A stretch of 64,000 bases of DNA, taken from the NCBI RefSeq assembly GCF_900099995.1, contig NZ_FNCZ01000001.1, positions 744,001 to 808,000 of the forward strand, written 5' to 3'. The notes below the pieces were generated by a model. That model had not been told where the DNA came from. It worked only from the letters and a program-made list of their open reading frames with translations, and searched no databases. Position 1 is the stretch's first letter. Every line of letters begins with the position of its first letter. Below are positions 37,019 through 47,050 of this stretch, one piece after another. Position numbers and translations under genes: made by a program. This DNA comes from Winogradskyella thalassocola (lineage in GTDB: Bacteria > Bacteroidota > Bacteroidia > Flavobacteriales > Flavobacteriaceae).

Positions 37019-38230
37019 ATGATAGAGAAAAAAGATATAGAATTAGAGAAAGCTGTACTCATTGGAGTTGTTACACAAGATCAAGATGAAGAAAAGTCTA
37101 AAGAATACTTAGACGAATTAGAGTTTTTAACTTTTACAGCAGGTGGAGAGGTTGTAAAACGCTTTACGCAGAAAATGGCCATGCCCAACCCTAAGACCTT
37201 TATTGGTACGGGTAAGATGGAAGATGTTAGGCAGTTTGTTGAAGCCAATGATATTGGTACTGTAATTTTTGATGATGAGTTAACTCCAGCTCAAGAACGA
37301 AATATTAGTAAGATTTTAGAATGTAAAATTCTTGATAGGACAAATCTTATCTTAGATATTTTTGCGCAACGTGCGCAAACTAGTTATGCAAGAACACAAG
37401 TAGAATTAGCGCAATGCGAATACTTACTGCCACGACTAAAAGGAATGTGGACACACCTCGAGCGTCAAAAGGGTGGTATTGGAATGCGTGGACCTGGTGA
37501 AACCGAAATTGAAACAGATAGACGTATTGTACGCGATAGAATTTCCTTATTAAAGGATAAGATTAAAACCATTGATAAGCAAATGTCCGTTCAACGTGGT
37601 AATCGAGGACAAATGGTACGTGTGGCTTTAGTCGGGTATACCAATGTTGGTAAATCTACTTTAATGAATGTTATTAGTAAAAGTGAAGTTTTTGCAGAAA
37701 ACAAATTGTTTGCGACCTTAGATACTACGGTTAGAAAAGTAGTGATTGGTAATCTACCATTCTTAATGAGTGACACAGTTGGATTTATTAGAAAACTACC
37801 AACACAATTAGTAGAATCTTTTAAAAGTACTTTAGATGAAGTCCGTGAAGCTGATTTGTTGCTTCATGTGGTAGATATCTCACATACTAATTTTGAAGAA
37901 CATATAGACTCTGTAAATCAGATTTTAGATGAGATTGATAGTAAAGATAAACCAACTATTATGGTCTTTAATAAGATAGATGCATATGAAGCGGAGCCTT
38001 TTGATGAGGAGGATTTAGTAGAAGTGCGTACTAAGGCTAATTATACTATCGAAGAATGGAAAAAAACTTGGATGTCTAGAGTGGGAGATAATGCTTTATT
38101 TATTTCGGCATTAAATAAAGAGAATATGGACGAATTTAGAAAACGCGTTTATAAAGAAGTTAGAGAAATCCATGTGACACGTTTTCCATACAATCATTTC
38201 CTATATCCAGACGTTGAAGATATAGAATAA
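37019..38230 (+). CDS. hflX: GTPase HflX
   Basis: Ribosome-associated GTPase that splits or rescues stalled ribosomes. N-terminal HflX domain with PKTFIGTGKMEDV; GGIGMRGPGETEIETDRR links to the G domain with GYTNVGKSTLMN (P-loop), DTVGFIRKLP (G3) and VFNKIDAY (G4). I start at ATG 37019 (MIEKKDIELEKAVLIG), as the frame to TTG 36992 encodes nine residues with no homology. 13 bp before the penicillin-binding protein gene. Confidence 0.93.
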   Translation: MIEKKDIELEKAVLIGVVTQDQDEEKSKEYLDELEFLTFTAGGEVVKRFTQKMAMPNPKTFIGTGKMEDVRQFVEANDIGTVIFDDELTPAQERNISKILECKILDRTNLILDIFAQRAQTSYARTQVELAQCEYLLPRLKGMWTHLERQKGGIGMRGPGETEIETDRRIVRDRISLLKDKIKTIDKQMSVQRGNRGQMVRVALVGYTNVGKSTLMNVISKSEVFAENKLFATLDTTVRKVVIGNLPFLMSDTVGFIRKLPTQLVESFKSTLDEVREADLLLHVVDISHTNFEEHIDSVNQILDEIDSKDKPTIMVFNKIDAYEAEPFDEEDLVEVRTKANYTIEEWKKTWMSRVGDNALFISALNKENMDEFRKRVYKEVREIHVTRFPYNHFLYPDVEDIE

Positions 38231-38243
38231 AAAATTCTTTTGT

Positions 38244-40514
38244 ATGAAAGCTTCTCCATCACGCTTTAAAACTTCAATTAAAAAGATTTTAAAAAACAAA
38301 TGGATAAAATGGCTCGTTATTCTCCTAACAGCCATTTTATTGTTTCTGTTTGGTCTATATATTAGCATATATGTAGGTTTATTCGGAAAAGTTCCAACTA
38401 TAGAGGATATCAGTTCTATTAAGCAAGAGCAAGCGACTCAGCTTTTAGACAAAGACGAAAAATTAATTGGCAAATACTATATCTATGACAGGCAACCTGT
38501 AACGTATGAGGATTTGCCAAAACATCTTATCGATGCATTAGTTGCTACTGAAGATTCTCGTTTTTATGAGCACGATGGTATAGACAACATTAGCTTAATG
38601 CGAGTGTTTGTAAAAAGTTTAATTCTTCAAGATAAATCAGCTGGGGGCGGAAGCACGATAACACTTCAACTCGCAAAGAACTTATATGGCAGAAAGAATT
38701 ACGCATTATTCAGCATGCTTATTAATAAGTTTAAAGAATCAATTGTTGCCAAGCGTATAGAATCCGTTTATTCTAAAGAAGAAATTTTAACCTTATATCT
38801 CAACACGGTTCCATTTTCTGATAATACGTATGGTATCGAAAGTGCGTCGCTTAAATTTTTCAATAAATCGGTAAATGACATTTCAATTCTTGAAGCGGCA
38901 ACTTTAGTAGGCACATTAAAAGCAAATACGTATTACAATCCTAGAGTTCATTTAGAGCGAAGTAAAGATCGAAGAAATGTCGTTTTGAGTCAAATGGTAA
39001 ACTATGGTTATCTTTCTAAAGACTCATTAGCCTATTTTTCAGAACAAGATCAACAATTAGACTATCGCTCTTTTAATCATGATTTAGGTTTAGCTCCTTA
39101 TTTTAGAGCTGAAGTAAAAAAACAATTAGAATCTATTTTAGACACTTTAAAAACACCTGAAGGAGAAAAATACGACCTCTATAAAGATGGCTTAATTGTT
39201 CATACCACCTTAGATTTTAAAATGCAGCAATTGGCGGAAGCGGCTATGAAAGAGCATATGAGTAAGCTTCAAGTTGATTTTGAAACATCGTATGGCAAAA
39301 ATTCACCTTGGGAAACCAATTCTAAATTGATTGAAAGTGCCATTGCTAAACTTACTAAGGTACAAACTTATAAAGAACAAGGATTAACTAAAAATCAAAT
39401 TGAAGATTCATTAAATATTAAACGACCTACAGACTTATTTAGTTGGAAAGGTGATACGATTAAAAACATATCCACGATAGATAGTTTGAAACATTATCTA
39501 AAATTTTTAAACACAGGAATGTTGTCTGTTGAGCCAACCACTGGAGCCGTAAGAGCTTATGTTGGAGGAATTGATTACAGATATTTTAAATACGATCATA
39601 TTTCGCAAAGCGAACGCCAAGTCGGATCTACTTTTAAACCTTTTGTATATACGGCTGCCATTAATAACAGTTTAAGTCCATGTACGTACTTTTCATTAAA
39701 CAAAGTGACGTATACAGATTATGACGACTGGACACCGACCAATTCCGGAAGTGATGAAGAAGATCCTTTTATTAATTACACCTTAGAAAACGCTTTAAGT
39801 AATTCGGTAAACACCATTTCTGTTAAGGTTTTAGAAGAAGTTGGTATTCCAAAAGTATTGGAGCAAGTTGAAAAGTTGGGGATTTCAAAAAAACTACCCA
39901 ATGAACCCTCATTAGCATTAGGAGTTGCAGCAATAAGCGTGAAGGATTTAACAGGTGCCTATGCTAGTTATCTTAATAAAGGTAAAGCCGTAAAACCGTA
40001 TTACATTACTAAAATAGAAGACAAATTTGGAAACGTCATTGCAACGTATCAACCTGAAATTTCTGAAAAAGAAGCCTATACTGAATACACGAGGCAGGTG
40101 CTTTTAGAAATGATGAAATCTACAGTTAATAAAGGTACAGCAACACGATTAAGAAGTACCTACGGATTAAAAAATGAAATTGCAGGTAAAACAGGAACCA
40201 CACAAAATAACAAAGACGGGTGGTTTGTTGGCTTAACACCTAAGTTGGTAACGATCACTTGGGTTGGTAATGACAATCACAGCATTGGATTTAAATCTAC
40301 AGGTATGGGGCAAGGGTCTAATTCCGCATTACCTATTTTTGCTAAATTCTATCAGAAATTGAATAAAGACAGCGACTTCAATACCATTACAAAGGCGCAG
40401 TTTGAAAAACCTTCGGAGCAAGTTTTAACAGATTTAGACTGTGAACCTACAAAACGCGACGGTTTTATTAAACGATTGTTTAAGAAAAAAGAGAAAAAGA
40501 AAAAGTTTAATTAA
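38244..40514 (+). CDS. Class A penicillin-binding protein (transglycosylase/transpeptidase)
   Basis: Bifunctional peptidoglycan synthase of 756 residues. One membrane helix (about residues 18-45). The GT51 domain has ATEDSRFYEHDG and GGGSTITLQLAKNL. The transpeptidase has the nucleophile in GSTFKPFVYTAA (SxxK), a NALSNSVNTI block (SxN) and AGKTGTTQNNKDGWF (KTG). The basic tail FKKKEKKKKFN is cytosolic-like but at the periplasmic end, so it may bind the envelope. Likely cotranscribed with hflX; terminator follows. Confidence 0.94.
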   Translation: MKASPSRFKTSIKKILKNKWIKWLVILLTAILLFLFGLYISIYVGLFGKVPTIEDISSIKQEQATQLLDKDEKLIGKYYIYDRQPVTYEDLPKHLIDALVATEDSRFYEHDGIDNISLMRVFVKSLILQDKSAGGGSTITLQLAKNLYGRKNYALFSMLINKFKESIVAKRIESVYSKEEILTLYLNTVPFSDNTYGIESASLKFFNKSVNDISILEAATLVGTLKANTYYNPRVHLERSKDRRNVVLSQMVNYGYLSKDSLAYFSEQDQQLDYRSFNHDLGLAPYFRAEVKKQLESILDTLKTPEGEKYDLYKDGLIVHTTLDFKMQQLAEAAMKEHMSKLQVDFETSYGKNSPWETNSKLIESAIAKLTKVQTYKEQGLTKNQIEDSLNIKRPTDLFSWKGDTIKNISTIDSLKHYLKFLNTGMLSVEPTTGAVRAYVGGIDYRYFKYDHISQSERQVGSTFKPFVYTAAINNSLSPCTYFSLNKVTYTDYDDWTPTNSGSDEEDPFINYTLENALSNSVNTISVKVLEEVGIPKVLEQVEKLGISKKLPNEPSLALGVAAISVKDLTGAYASYLNKGKAVKPYYITKIEDKFGNVIATYQPEISEKEAYTEYTRQVLLEMMKSTVNKGTATRLRSTYGLKNEIAGKTGTTQNNKDGWFVGLTPKLVTITWVGNDNHSIGFKSTGMGQGSNSALPIFAKFYQKLNKDSDFNTITKAQFEKPSEQVLTDLDCEPTKRDGFIKRLFKKKEKKKKFN

Positions 40515-40532
40515 AGCTAATAGCATCAGTAT

Positions 40533-40570
40533 AAAAAAAGCCTGTCTTAATTTAAGACAGGCTTTTTTTT
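40533..40570. terminator. Strong bidirectional terminator
   Basis: AAAAAAAGCCTGTCTTAA meets its complement with almost no loop and ends in eight Ts; the A-run at the other side makes it work for the convergent DUF3078 gene as well. Confidence 0.9.
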
Positions 40571-40592
40571 ATGTTGTTGAGCTTATTTAGTA

Positions 40593-41501
40593 CTAGAACT
40601 TGTAGCTTAGACCAACTGTGTAATAAGATTGCAATTTATTATCAGCATCAGCTAAGTCTACAGCTTGGTAGTTAGCAGCTTCTTGTTTGTTGCTTCTTAA
40701 AGCAAAATCAAAACCAACACCAATCATTTTCCATAAGGTATAGCTAAATGAGTTTGTCCAAGTAAAGTTAGATAGGTCACTATCTTCATAACTTTGGAAC
40801 GTAGAGAAGTTAGACTTAAAGTTAATAGCTCCGATTTGTCTTGTATAATCTGCTACAATTTTAGCACCTGCAGACGATTGAAAAGCAGCATCATTTTCAG
40901 CAAATACAAAGTTGTAGTTTAAAGGGCGAATAACCACAATTAAATTTTCAATAGGAGTCCATGTCGCACCAACACCGACATCTAAAAATCCTGGGTCATT
41001 AAAGTCATTTAAAAGTGTAGTTCTGTATTCTGCTAAACCAGAAATAGCCCAAGTCTTACTGATATTTCTACCGTAAAGTGAAGAAATATTAAAAACATCT
41101 GATGTAGGTTCAAAATCATCACTATCTGCGTCAGTATCTTTATCATCTAATTTTACCCAAGCAAGACTAATATTAAGCGAGTTTCTCCAAAAATATTTAT
41201 CTTCAATTTTATTAGCGAAAGCATTAAAAGTGATTCCAATATTTCCTGTTGAATTGTTTGGTGCAGCTTGTGAGTACCAATCATTAAAATTAGATAAGCT
41301 ACCACCAATAGTACCAAAAGCACCTTTTCTCCAACCTGGCAAGGCATCTATTTGTGCTTGTAAAGCATTCGCTTCTTCTTGAAACTTATTAGCTTCAGCT
41401 TGTTTCTCAGCTTTTTGAGCTTGTAATTCTTCTTTTGTTTGAGAAAAACCAAAAGTTACAGCTAACAATACGAGGGTTGATAAAAGTAATTTTTTATTCA
41501 T
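40593..41501 (-). CDS. DUF3078 domain protein
   Basis: Exported protein of 302 residues: signal peptide MNKKLLLSTLVLLAVTFGFSQ, a short coiled coil rich in A, Q, K and E (about 22-55), then a beta-barrel-like DUF3078 region (LPGWRKGAFGTIGGSLSNFNDW; ending in an aromatic, YTVGLSYKF, as outer-membrane barrels do). Probably an outer-membrane protein; no function is known for the family. Confidence 0.85.
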   Translation of the reverse strand: MNKKLLLSTLVLLAVTFGFSQTKEELQAQKAEKQAEANKFQEEANALQAQIDALPGWRKGAFGTIGGSLSNFNDWYSQAAPNNSTGNIGITFNAFANKIEDKYFWRNSLNISLAWVKLDDKDTDADSDDFEPTSDVFNISSLYGRNISKTWAISGLAEYRTTLLNDFNDPGFLDVGVGATWTPIENLIVVIRPLNYNFVFAENDAAFQSSAGAKIVADYTRQIGAINFKSNFSTFQSYEDSDLSNFTWTNSFSYTLWKMIGVGFDFALRSNKQEAANYQAVDLADADNKLQSYYTVGLSYKF

Positions 41502-41640
41502 AATGGATTAAAATTTAATAATTTAAAGTTGTTTTAATTTGCAAATATAAGAGTTTATTGATTTTAGTAAATACCGTATTACTTCATTGCATCTACTCTT
41601 AAGACCATAAAACTTTCAAAAAGTCACATTTTTTTTAATA

Positions 41641-42147
41641 TTATTTTCTTTTAAATAAAGGAACGGAAGAACAAGCTTCACCAAACATAATAGTCCTTGC
41701 AATTGGTTTTAATTTTTGAGAAAGCAATACTAAGGCGTTTGAAGGTACAGGTTTATGAGAACACCCTTTTATAATCACTGGTAAGCCTTCATATTGAGCA
41801 ACTTCTAAATTCGAAATAATCTGAGCATATAAAATGGATTCCAAATCGTCTAGTGAACCAATAACAGTCAATTTAGCATAGTCTTGAAGTTCTATTGAAA
41901 TTAGCATATAAGCCCAATCGGGTACAATTGCATCAGTTGAACAATATAAGGCCACATAACAATCTTGGTATTGCGACCAATTGTGTTCTGAAACAAAAGC
42001 TCTAAAGTCTTTTTCTCGAAGTACTAAACCTTCCATCAACCAATCCTTTATATCAAAAAGAACACGTTCACCTTTTGGATAATAGTCTTCTAAATCTATA
42101 ACCTTTAGTTTGCTGTTTGCAACTCTATTAATAATCTCTTCTGCCAT
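41641..42147 (-). CDS. DUF2480 family protein
   Basis: Cytoplasmic protein of 168 residues, a Bacteroidota family of unknown function: EIINRVANSKLKVIDLEDYYP, LFDIKDWLMEGLVLREKDFR and GCSHKPVPSNALVLL are the recognisable blocks. It lies 18 bp after the ABC exporter and is usually near suf genes, as here, which suggests but does not prove a link to iron-sulfur metabolism. Confidence 0.88.
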   Translation of the reverse strand: MAEEIINRVANSKLKVIDLEDYYPKGERVLFDIKDWLMEGLVLREKDFRAFVSEHNWSQYQDCYVALYCSTDAIVPDWAYMLISIELQDYAKLTVIGSLDDLESILYAQIISNLEVAQYEGLPVIIKGCSHKPVPSNALVLLSQKLKPIARTIMFGEACSSVPLFKRK

Positions 42148-42165
42148 AGTACAAAGATAATTGAT

Positions 42166-44001
42166 TTACTGATAGCCTTCAGCTTGTAGTGTAAACAATT
42201 CAGAATACAAGTCTTCATTTTTCATGAGTTCTTCATGAGTACCGATTTCTAATGCTTTTCCATGTTCTAAAACTAAAATTCTATCTGCCTGGCGAACCGT
42301 GCTAAATCTATGGGAAATAATAATACTTGTTTTGCCCTCAGTTAAACCAATAAAACGACCAAAAACTTCGCTTTCTGCTCTAGCATCTAGTGCAGAAGTT
42401 GGTTCGTCTAAAATCATCACTTCAGCACTTTTCATATAGGCTCTGGCTAAGGCTACTTTTTGCCATTGACCACCAGATAATTCCTGTCCGTTAGAAAAAC
42501 GTTTTCCTAATTGCTGGTTATAGCCATGTTTTAATTCGGACACCACTTCGTTGGCTAAACTTAATTCAGCGGCATTTTCAATTTTATCTTGGTTGTCTAG
42601 TTCATTAATATTTCCAATAGCTATGTTTTCTCTAACGGTGAATTCATATCTAAAGAAATCTTGAAAAATGACTCCGAAGTATTCTTGATATTCTGCAATA
42701 TTAAAACGGTTAATATTAATACCGTCTAATAATATGTCACCAGAAGTAGGTTCGTAGAAACGTAATAATAACTTTATTAAGGTCGTTTTACCAGCTCCAT
42801 TTTGCCCAACAAATGCTAGTTTTTCACCTGCCTTAAGATGAAATGTAATGCCTTTTAAAATTTCAGTTTCGGAATTTGGATAGGCAAAACAGACGTCTTT
42901 AAACTCAAAACCTTTAGTAATATATTTTGGTAGCGGAATGTCTTCTTTAACTTTTGAAACAATTGAAATATCTATAAAATCGAAATAATCTTTTAAATAC
43001 AAAGCACTTTCAGAAATACGGGTGAACTTTGAAAAGAAATCTTGAAGGTTTCGCATTAAGCGGTTAAATGAACCGGATAGAAAGGTTAATTCACCTAGCG
43101 TAATCGCTCCAGAAAGCACGCGATAAATAATAAATACATAGGCACCATAATAACTTAAAGACCCTAAAACATTAAATAAAAAACCTAATGCAGATCGCTT
43201 AATAGAAAGGGTTTTGTTGAGTTGGTAATATTCTTCTGAAAGGTTTTTAAAACGATCTACCACAAAATCGGTTAAGCCAAAAAGCTTAATTTCTTTAGCT
43301 GTTTTATCGTTTGCTCCTATAAATCTTAAATAATCTAACTCGCGTCGCTCAGAAGTCCAGCTTCGGGCTAAAGAATACTGTTGTTGGCTAAATCGGACTT
43401 CGTTTATAAATGAAGGAATAATACTTAGTACCAACAGAATAATTAAATAAGGTTCAAAATAAATTAAACCAGCGACTAGTGTTGCAATAGATATGGCGCT
43501 TTGTGCTTGTCCAAGGACATTAGACATTAAGCCAACACGACCTGTAGTTTGCGTTCTGGCACGTTCTAGTTTATCGTAAAACTCAGAATCTTCTAATAAG
43601 CTAATATTAATCTGATTGGTTTTCTTTATTATGGTTATTGATGTTGCAATACTATATTCATCGCCAAGTAAGCCATCGGTTAAAGAAATGGCTCTACTTA
43701 CTAAATCGGAAAGAATAATTAATGCAAACTCTGCTGCAACATACGTCCACAGCGTCGTGTAATCCGAAAGATCTAATGAAATTTGTAATATAATTTCATC
43801 AATAATGAGTTTCCCAATCCATAAAATGATAACAGGAAGCAAAGCTCCAATAAGTCTACAAAAAGCAGATAACAGGAAAAGACTTTTATTAACTTTCCAG
43901 ATTTCTTTAAAAAATCTAGGAATATAAACTAAGGCATTAAAAGACGATTTTATACTCGTTTTTTTATCGTCTTTTAATGAGGTAGGTGTGCGTCTTGGCA
44001 T
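42166..44001 (-). CDS. ABC exporter, fused permease and ATPase
   Basis: 611 residues: about six membrane helices in the first 330 residues, then a nucleotide-binding domain with GQNGAGKTTLIKLL (Walker A), ELSGGQWQKVALARA (signature) and VMILDEPTSALD (Walker B), H-loop ISHRFSTV. A half-transporter acting as a dimer; substrate unknown. It lies in the minus-strand run with DUF59, sufE and sufS, 13 bp after the DUF59 gene. Confidence 0.9.
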   Translation of the reverse strand: MPRRTPTSLKDDKKTSIKSSFNALVYIPRFFKEIWKVNKSLFLLSAFCRLIGALLPVIILWIGKLIIDEIILQISLDLSDYTTLWTYVAAEFALIILSDLVSRAISLTDGLLGDEYSIATSITIIKKTNQINISLLEDSEFYDKLERARTQTTGRVGLMSNVLGQAQSAISIATLVAGLIYFEPYLIILLVLSIIPSFINEVRFSQQQYSLARSWTSERRELDYLRFIGANDKTAKEIKLFGLTDFVVDRFKNLSEEYYQLNKTLSIKRSALGFLFNVLGSLSYYGAYVFIIYRVLSGAITLGELTFLSGSFNRLMRNLQDFFSKFTRISESALYLKDYFDFIDISIVSKVKEDIPLPKYITKGFEFKDVCFAYPNSETEILKGITFHLKAGEKLAFVGQNGAGKTTLIKLLLRFYEPTSGDILLDGININRFNIAEYQEYFGVIFQDFFRYEFTVRENIAIGNINELDNQDKIENAAELSLANEVVSELKHGYNQQLGKRFSNGQELSGGQWQKVALARAYMKSAEVMILDEPTSALDARAESEVFGRFIGLTEGKTSIIISHRFSTVRQADRILVLEHGKALEIGTHEELMKNEDLYSELFTLQAEGYQ

Positions 44002-44014
44002 GTATTGGTTTTAA

Positions 44015-44341
44015 TTAAAGCATCCCAAGCTCTAACTTGGCTTCTTCGCTCATTAAATCTTGTGACCAAGGCGGATCGAAAGTAATCTCTACTTCAGCGT
44101 CTTTAACTTCATTAATTGACTTCACCTTTTCTTCTACCTCTAAAGGTAGTGTTTCCGCTACAGGACAATTTGGTGTTGTTAAGGTCATTAAGATTTTAAC
44201 CTCGCAATCTTCGTTTATTAAAACATCGTAGATTAATCCTAGTTCATAGATATCTACAGGGATTTCTGGATCGTAAATAGTTTTTATAACTCTTAAGATT
44301 TTTTCTCCTAATACAGCTGTATCTATAGTTGGTTTGCTCAT
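44015..44341 (-). CDS. DUF59/MIP18 family Fe-S assembly protein (SufT-like)
   Basis: 108 residues, single DUF59 domain: TIYDPEIPVDIYELGLIYDV and LTTPNCPVAETLP with the conserved cysteine, then DPPWSQDLMSEEAKLELGML. It helps maturation of iron-sulfur proteins in the SUF pathway. In the same run as sufE and sufS. Confidence 0.9.
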   Translation of the reverse strand: MSKPTIDTAVLGEKILRVIKTIYDPEIPVDIYELGLIYDVLINEDCEVKILMTLTTPNCPVAETLPLEVEEKVKSINEVKDAEVEITFDPPWSQDLMSEEAKLELGML

Positions 44342-44392
44342 GTCTTTAAATTTGTGCGTTTATAATTTTATGTGTTCAACAAAAAAGATAAA

Positions 44393-44815
44393 CTAGTTTA
44401 ATTGTGTTTGGTATGCAATAGCATACATTTTTAGTTGTTTTATCATACTAACCAAGCCATTTGCTCTAGTTGGTGATAAGTGTTCTTTTAGGCCGATTTT
44501 ATCAATAAAATCGGTGTTAGCTTCAAGAATGTCTTTTGGATGCTGATTAGAAAATACTCTAATCAATATCGCTATAATACCTTTCGTTATAATGGCATCG
44601 CTATCTGCAGTAAAGTTCACCTTATCGTCTTCCATATTGGCGTGAACCCAAACTTTACTTTGACAACCTTTTATAATATTATCTTCAGTCTTATATTTTT
44701 CGTCTATTAATGGCAGGTCCTTACCTAAGTCTATCATGTATTGGTAGCGTTCCTCCCAATCTTCAAACATTGCGAACTCATCAATAATTTCGTTTTGTAC
44801 TTCTTCAATAGTCAT
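44393..44815 (-). CDS. sufE: SufE cysteine desulfurase activator
   Basis: Accepts sulfur from SufS. The acceptor cysteine is in IIKGCQSKVWVHA (about residue 51). 140 residues, full length. One lipoprotein gene lies between it and sufS. Confidence 0.93.
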   Translation of the reverse strand: MTIEEVQNEIIDEFAMFEDWEERYQYMIDLGKDLPLIDEKYKTEDNIIKGCQSKVWVHANMEDDKVNFTADSDAIITKGIIAILIRVFSNQHPKDILEANTDFIDKIGLKEHLSPTRANGLVSMIKQLKMYAIAYQTQLN

Positions 44816-44848
44816 AGTCTCATGCTTTTGTGCAAAATTACAAAATCG

Positions 44849-45670
44849 CTATTGTTTTATGGTGTTTTCTTTAATGGATAACACTTTATTAACTAAAGCT
44901 TCAATAGCTTTTGGGGGATTTCCATGGTCAAATGTCGGAGTCATGTATTCTAGATCACCTATTTGAAGTGATAATGTTGCGTGTGCTGCTCCATCATGCT
45001 GGTGGTTGTGAGATGGTGGGATTAGTTCTGAAAGCCCTTCTAAATCTGCGGCGTCTATTAACCTTTTAAGCTCCTCCCATTCAGTTGTATCAATGGTATA
45101 GTTTTTAATATTTTGAAGACTTTGATCTTCAGAAATAGACATTTTTTGTTTAGCGATTAAAATGAAATCAAACGAACCTCGTGTTGAAGCTTGATATTTA
45201 ACAGCCGTTTTATAAGTGTCATTAGTTATAGATTTTTTTTTAATAGGCGCAATCCTCGTTCCTGAAATTAAAATCTTATCATTTTGTAAAAATGAAATTA
45301 CGTTTGTATCAATTGAAAACGAATTAATAAGACTCAAAGATTTTAAAAACTGCTTTTCAATGGTCATGATGTCTTTGGGACACAACCTTTTTGAAGCAGC
45401 AATATCTCCAAATGTAATTGTATTGTTTTCTGTCGAATAACTCCCGAAAAAACTATTGCAACCAGCGGTTCCATTAACGTTATTAGAAGTCTCGTCAAAA
45501 GTAATTACGAGTTTGTTTGAAATAACATTAGTACCTTCTAGCTGCGTTATGTAATAGGTCCCTGAAAGTGTTTCTTGCATATTTTTACTGTTTTCAACAA
45601 CATCTGTTGAGGATTTACAAGAGCTTATCGTTATTAAAAGCGTGAATAAACTAAGTAGAAATTTCATCAT
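44849..45670 (-). CDS. META domain lipoprotein
   Basis: Lipoprotein of 273 residues: MMKFLLSLFTLLITISSC is the signal peptide with lipobox. A META/HslJ domain follows (about 35-140: YYITQLEGTNV; GTAGCNSFFGSYS; RLCPKDIMTIEKQFLKSL). The C-terminal half (150-273) is a separate region containing SHNHQHDGAAHATLSL, rich in histidine and possibly metal-binding. The second ATG (45667) is an equally good start. Placed inside the sufS-sufE run for reasons not visible. Confidence 0.82.
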   Translation of the reverse strand: MMKFLLSLFTLLITISSCKSSTDVVENSKNMQETLSGTYYITQLEGTNVISNKLVITFDETSNNVNGTAGCNSFFGSYSTENNTITFGDIAASKRLCPKDIMTIEKQFLKSLSLINSFSIDTNVISFLQNDKILISGTRIAPIKKKSITNDTYKTAVKYQASTRGSFDFILIAKQKMSISEDQSLQNIKNYTIDTTEWEELKRLIDAADLEGLSELIPPSHNHQHDGAAHATLSLQIGDLEYMTPTFDHGNPPKAIEALVNKVLSIKENTIKQ

Positions 45671-45712
45671 TTAAGGTTTTGAAATATGTAAATACACGTT
45701 TAATGCCAAAGT

Positions 45713-46927
45713 TTAAGAAAGCATCATTATTGCTTTCTTTAAAGCTACAATAAAAGCATCAATTTCTTCTTTTGTGTTGTAAAACATGAAAGACGCTCTG
45801 ATGGTTCCCGGAATCTTGTAAAAATCCATAATAGGTTGTGCACAATGATGACCTGTTCGTACAGCAATGCCCATTTTGTCTAAAATTGTTCCGATATCAT
45901 AAGGATGAATAGTCCCAACATTAAAAGATATAACAGAGGTTTTCTCTTTTGCTGTGCCGTAAATTTTTAAGCCTTCAATTTTTTGTAGTTCTGCTGTTCC
46001 GTAAGCTAAGAGCTCATTTTCGTATTCAGCGATATTTTCAAAGCCAATAGCATTCATGTAGTCTAAAGCAGCTCCAAAAGCAATGCCTCCACAGATGTTT
46101 GGTGTGCCAGCTTCAAATTTGTGAGGTAAACCTGCATACGTGGTTTTTTCAAACGACACTTCTGCAATCATTTCGCCTCCCCCTTGGTAAGGTGGTAATT
46201 TATTAAGCCATTCTTCCTTTCCGTATAACATACCAACTCCTGTAGGTCCGCAAATTTTGTGAGCAGAGCAGACATAGAAATCAACATCTAATGCTTGAAC
46301 ATCTGGTTTTAAGTGTGGGCAAGATTGTGCACCATCAACCAAAACAGCAGCACCAGCGGCATGTGCTTTTTCTATAATATATTCAATTGGGTTTATAGTA
46401 CCTAAAGCATTCGAAATATGGTTTACAAAAACCAATTTGGTGTTTTCATTCAAAAGGGCATCATAATCCGAAAGTATTAATTCTCCATTTTCATTCATGG
46501 GAATGACTTTCAGAGTTGCTCCCGTACGTTCGCAAAACATTTGCCAAGGCACAATATTACTGTGATGCTCTAAAGCTGAAACAATAATTTCATCTCCTTT
46601 TTTTAAGAGTGAAGAAAATCCGTTAGCAACTAAATTGATACTATGCGTTGTACCAGCAGTATAAATGATTTCGTGACTCTGTTTGGCATTAAAATGTTTC
46701 TGAATCTTATTACGTGCTTGCTCGTAAGCATCCGTTGCTTCCTGGCTTAAACTATGCACACCTCTATGAATATTTGCATTGTAATTGCTGTAATAATCTA
46801 CAATAACATCAATGACTTGCTGAGGTGTTTGCGAAGTTGCAGCATTATCGAAATATATGAGTGGTTTCCCATTAACCGTTCTATTGAGAATGGGGAAGTC
46901 TTTTCTTATTTTTTGTACGTCTAACAT
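45713..46927 (-). CDS. sufS: Cysteine desulfurase SufS
   Basis: PLP enzyme that takes sulfur from cysteine for Fe-S clusters. 404 residues. IYFDNAATSQTP and the PLP lysine in CSAHKICGPTGVG (about residue 226); active cysteine in RTGHHCAQPIMDF (about 364). Divergent from the padR operon. The rest of the suf genes are on the same strand beyond that block. Confidence 0.95.
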   Translation of the reverse strand: MLDVQKIRKDFPILNRTVNGKPLIYFDNAATSQTPQQVIDVIVDYYSNYNANIHRGVHSLSQEATDAYEQARNKIQKHFNAKQSHEIIYTAGTTHSINLVANGFSSLLKKGDEIIVSALEHHSNIVPWQMFCERTGATLKVIPMNENGELILSDYDALLNENTKLVFVNHISNALGTINPIEYIIEKAHAAGAAVLVDGAQSCPHLKPDVQALDVDFYVCSAHKICGPTGVGMLYGKEEWLNKLPPYQGGGEMIAEVSFEKTTYAGLPHKFEAGTPNICGGIAFGAALDYMNAIGFENIAEYENELLAYGTAELQKIEGLKIYGTAKEKTSVISFNVGTIHPYDIGTILDKMGIAVRTGHHCAQPIMDFYKIPGTIRASFMFYNTKEEIDAFIVALKKAIMMLS

Positions 46928-47020
46928 GGGCTTAATTCCTAGTTACAAAGATACAACGCATTGTTCTTAAAGAAAAACTTATAAGTATTCATTAAAATAT
47001 TTAATACACATTTTATTAGG

Positions 47021-47046
47021 ATACATTTATATAAAATGTATATTTG
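47021..47046 (+). promoter_or_regulatory. padR promoter with overlapping palindrome
   Basis: ATACATTT-ATATA-AAATGTAT (47021-47041) is a perfect inverted repeat overlapping TATATTTG (47039-47046), a consensus -7 box. The ATG at 47051 lies only 4 nt after the box, so the transcript would be leaderless or nearly so. The palindrome is the natural site for autoregulation by the PadR protein. Confidence 0.6.
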
Positions 47047-47050
47047 TAAT